From Cannabis sativa (Eukaryota; Streptophyta; Magnoliopsida; Rosales; Cannabaceae), in NCBI RefSeq assembly GCF_029168945.1, contig NC_083607.1, forward strand, positions 39,479,257 to 39,543,256: DNA of 64,000 nucleotides, given 5' to 3'. Position 1 is the stretch's first letter. Each line of letters opens with the position of its first letter. Made by a program: the position numbers and the translations under genes. The notes beneath the pieces are model-generated. The model saw only the letters and a program-made list of their open reading frames with translations. It was not told the origin of the DNA and made no database searches. Below, in pieces: positions 60,857 through 64,000 of the stretch.

Positions 60857-63225
60857 CTACTCCGGATATTTCTGCTGCATATCCGTCTCGAGCTCCCAGG
60901 TTGCTTCTTCCACTTTATTGTTTCTCCCCAATACTTTCACCAAGGTAACTGTCTTGCTTCTCAAGACTTTTTCTCTTCTATCAAGTATCTGCATCGGTAG
61001 TTCCTCATATGACAAGTTTGGCTGAAGTTCCAATGCTTCATAACTCAGAATATGGGATGAGTCTGAGACATACTTCTGAAGCATTGAAACGTGGAACACA
61101 TCATGTACAGCTGCCAGCGCTGGGGGCATAGCCAACCTGTACGCTACTTGCCCTATCCTCTCAAGGATTTCAAAAGGTCCAATGAACCTTGGGCTATGCT
61201 TTCCTTTCTTACCAAAGCGTTTAATAACTTTCGTCAGTGATATTCGGAGAAACACCTTGTCCCCGTTTTGAAAATCAATATCCCGACGCTTTGGATCAGC
61301 ATAACTCTTCTGTCTACTCTGAGCTGCGAGCATTCACGCTCTAATCTTGTCAATTGCCTCACTCATTCTCTGAACAGCCTCGGGATCCAAGAACTTTCTT
61401 TCACTTACTTCATCCCAGTGAATAGGTGATCTACATTTTCTTCCATATAAAAGCTCATAAGGGGTCATCCCGATTGTTGCCTGATAGCTCTTATTATAAG
61501 AGAACTCGATCACGGGAGGGTAATTTACCCATGATCCTTCAAAGTCAAGCACACATGCCCATAACATGTCTTCTAAAATCTGAATAGTCCTCTCGGATTG
61601 CCCATCCGTCTAAGGATGAAATGTTGTGCTGAACTTTAACTGAGTACCCATAGCTCGATGGAGACTTTCCCAGAATCTCGATGTAAACTTCGGATCTCTA
61701 TCCGAAACAATGGACTTTGGGACACCATGAAGACGAGCAATTTCTCTGACATATAACTCAGCATTCTGGTCAATGGAGAAATTCGTCCAAACAGGTAAAA
61801 AGTGCACTGACTTTGTAAACCTGTCCACTATGACCCACACAGAGTCAATCTGTCCCATGGTTCTAGGCAAACCTACCACGAAGTCCATAGCAATATCTTC
61901 CCATTTCCACTCTATTATTTTCAATGGCTGCAATAACCCTGCAGGCCTCTGATGCTCAGCCTTCACTTGCTGACAGATAAAACACTTAGCAACATACTCA
62001 GCAATGTCATTCCTCATGCCTGACCACCAAAACATGGCTTTCAGGTCTTGATACATCTTTGATGACCCTGGATGAACTGAGTAAGGAGTCGTATGAGACT
62101 CATCCATGATCTCCCTTTTAATACCATTATCCATAGGTAGACAAACACGATTCCTGAATCATAACATTCCCGTTACATCCACTAAGAAATCACTAGCCTT
62201 CCCAGCCGAAACCCTATCTCGGGTTTTTACCAACTCTGGATCTTGCATTTGTACTTCTTTGATTCGCTCTAAAAGAGTAGATTGCAGGGTAATATTAGCC
62301 AACTGCCTCACAACCAACTCAATCTTAGCCTCGGGTCATCTCATTTGCTAGCTGCTGGGAGATTTGTTTCACAGTGTTCAACTGACTTGCCCCCTTTCTG
62401 CTCAAGGCATCAGCAACCACGTTGGCTTTACCAGGGTGATAAAGGATTTCACAATCATAATCCTTCACCAACTCCAGCCAGCGTCTTTGTCTCATATTCA
62501 AATCTCTATGGGTAAAGAAGTATTTTAAACTCTTATGATCAGTGTATATCTCACATTTCTCCCCATATAGGTAATGCCACCAAATATTTAGGGCAAAAAC
62601 CACTGCTGCGAGTTCTAGATCGTGAGTAGGGTACCTCTGCTCGTACTCCTTTAACTGCCGAGAAGCATTGGCTATTACCTTTCCAGCTTGCATAAGCACA
62701 CAGCCAAGACCCTGTCTCGAGGCATCACAATTAACTACAAACTTTTCCTTATTTGAAGGAAGAGTTAGTACTGGAGCGGTAATTAAGCACTGCTTTAACC
62801 CAGAAAACTTTTCTCACATCGATCAGTCCAAACTAACTTCAGGTTCTTTCGAGTCAGTTCTGTCAAGGGTACAACAATCTTTGAAAATCTCTCAACAAAC
62901 TGACGATAATACCCAACTAAGCCTAGAAAGCTTCTAACTTCAGTAGCTGACTTTAGTGTTGGCCAATCCCGAACAGCTTCAATTTTGGCTGGATCCATCA
63001 TGATCCCATCTTTATCCACTACGTGTCCTAGGAAGAGACACGAGATAACCATAATTCACACTTTTTGAATTTAGCATATAGCTTATGATCTCGCAACCAT
63101 TACAAAACTGCTCTAAGATGCAACTCATACTCTTCTTATGATTCAGCATACACCGAGATGTCATCGATAAACACGATCACACATCTATCCAGGTAATCCT
63201 TGAACACCCGATTCATATAATCCAT
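60857..63225 (-). pseudogene. pol of gypsy element G, broken
   Basis: RT remains from about 63225: FIDDISVYAES keeps both active-site Asp near 63160, followed by [18 protein letters not shown]. RNase H follows ([28 protein letters not shown]), then integrase with the HHCC finger (CFICQQVK) and the core AMDFVVGLPRT, VIVDRFTKS and SDRDPKF, and a C-terminal KVEEATWELETDM. Breaks include an in-frame TAG in FHP*TDG near 61607-61609 and a TGA at 61334-61336, both expected from single C-to-T changes, plus frameshifts around 62140-62330 and 62700-62800. It is not functional. Confidence 0.88.
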
Positions 63226-63333
63226 ATCAAATATAGTATGCAGCCTTGGCCCGTCATTCACCCTAATGGCGTTCTGGCATTTTGAATATTCTAAATATGA
63301 TCTGAAAGAGGATCCATGACTTTGACGGCCACC

Positions 63334-64000
63334 TCAATTTCCCCAGAACATTCTGGTACCCCCTGATACTCTGGAAGCCTCAACCTTCCATTTGTGATCA
63401 GGGTTGCCACTGTCGGTCGCCTTACTGAAATTACCACAGGCAGGAGGATTCGATGCCATGACGACATCCTTTACAGTCTGCTCTTTCGCAACATGTTGCT
63501 CAACCTCCTCAGCAATCAAGGCTAGCTTTACCACTTTCTTGTACAAAGTGTCATGTGAAGTGGTAATCTTTAAGTCCTGATTGATTTTGGCATTCAGTCG
63601 TCTCACATATTTCTGTTTCCTGGTGAAATTTGTGGGCACTAGATCACCAGCAAACTTAAACAGTCGATCAAACTCTAGGGTGTATTTGGCCACTGACACC
63701 TTTCTCTGAGTAAGCTTCACAAAATCCTCCATGTGTGAAGTTTTCACAGCGATATTGTAAAACTTTTCTTCAAACAAACTTTTAAATTCTTTCTAGGTCA
63801 TTACACTGACATCCCATGTTTGACCCACGATATCCCACCAGACGTGGGCATGATCTTGTAACATGAAGGCTGCATAATTCACTCTTTCAGTTCCCGTCAC
63901 CCCCATAATATCGAGGATACGGGTAACAGTGCTCATCCACTGCTCGACCTTTATTATATCAATACCTCCCAAAAAAGTCGGAGGCTACAGCTTCACGAAC
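63334..64000 (-). pseudogene. gag of gypsy element G (partial)
   Basis: The frame 63777-63334 reads gag core sequence (FEEKFYNIAVKTSHMEDFVKLTQ, RRLNAKINQDLK, with Lys-rich ends). Above 63777 gag continues in another frame to the window edge. The zinc knuckle, the protease and the start of RT, which should follow, are missing: gag runs within about 110 bp into the RT part, marking a deletion near 63225-63330. Confidence 0.75.

Larger units (their letters stand above)
60846..64000 (-). mobile_element. Ty3/gypsy retrotransposon (G), internally deleted, runs off the window
   Basis: The - strand order from the window edge is gag (to 63334), then after a deletion RT, RNase H, integrase and a chromodomain-like end (60857). 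It is related to D, since integrase and C-terminal motifs match closely, but it is a different and more decayed element. Its 5' LTR lies beyond 64000. Confidence 0.88.

Noticed and set aside
1..64000. tRNA, rRNA or snoRNA genes
   Set aside because: No cloverleaf-type or rRNA-like sequence was noticed by eye; the tRNA-like matches are primer-binding sites of LTR elements.

Overview
This window is plant nuclear DNA, most likely from a eudicot with a large, repeat-rich genome. It is AT-rich, its genes have GT-AG introns, and one chloroplast-type and one mitochondrial-type gene lie next to a long pile of transposons. I cannot name the species from the sequence.

Region 1 (1-7426) holds the only two plausible host genes, in convergent orientation about 0.64 kb apart. 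On the + strand are the last four exons of a chloroplast chaperonin-60 beta subunit, most like the divergent beta-4 type, with a Met/Pro-rich C-terminal extension. On the - strand is a six-exon mitochondrial thioredoxin o with a WCGPC active site. Two introns carry small DNA transposons.

Region 2 (about 7530-54960) is the remains of one Mutator-like element (MULE) of the Ulp1-carrying class. It has a CT-rich leader, a + strand DUF1985/Ulp1 (C48 peptidase) gene, a - strand MULE transposase, and at each end an array of 11-bp-phased RTCGAY hexamers. It has been split at two sites by five LTR insertions, all resolved by 5-bp target duplications. A solo LTR (A, TSD GTAAC) cuts the Ulp1 domain, and a full element of the same family (B, TSD TATAG) sits inside that LTR. 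Element C (TSD AAACA) cuts the right end of the MULE and itself contains a Ty3/gypsy element (D, TSD GTAAT) in its LTR and another family member (E, TSD GATAT) in its interior. A, B, C and E are one large-LTR (about 1.9 kb), non-autonomous family with only degraded copia-like pol traces.

Region 3 (about 54960-64000) is two more damaged retrotransposons on the - strand: a truncated Ty1/copia element (F) and a gypsy element (G) whose 5' part runs off the window. Apart from the chaperonin and thioredoxin, every larger coding region carries stops, frameshifts or lost catalytic residues.

The observation most worth following is the phased hexamer array: blocks of up to four palindromes at 11-bp spacing, the blocks repeating about every 70 bp, next to the 5' ends of both MULE genes.
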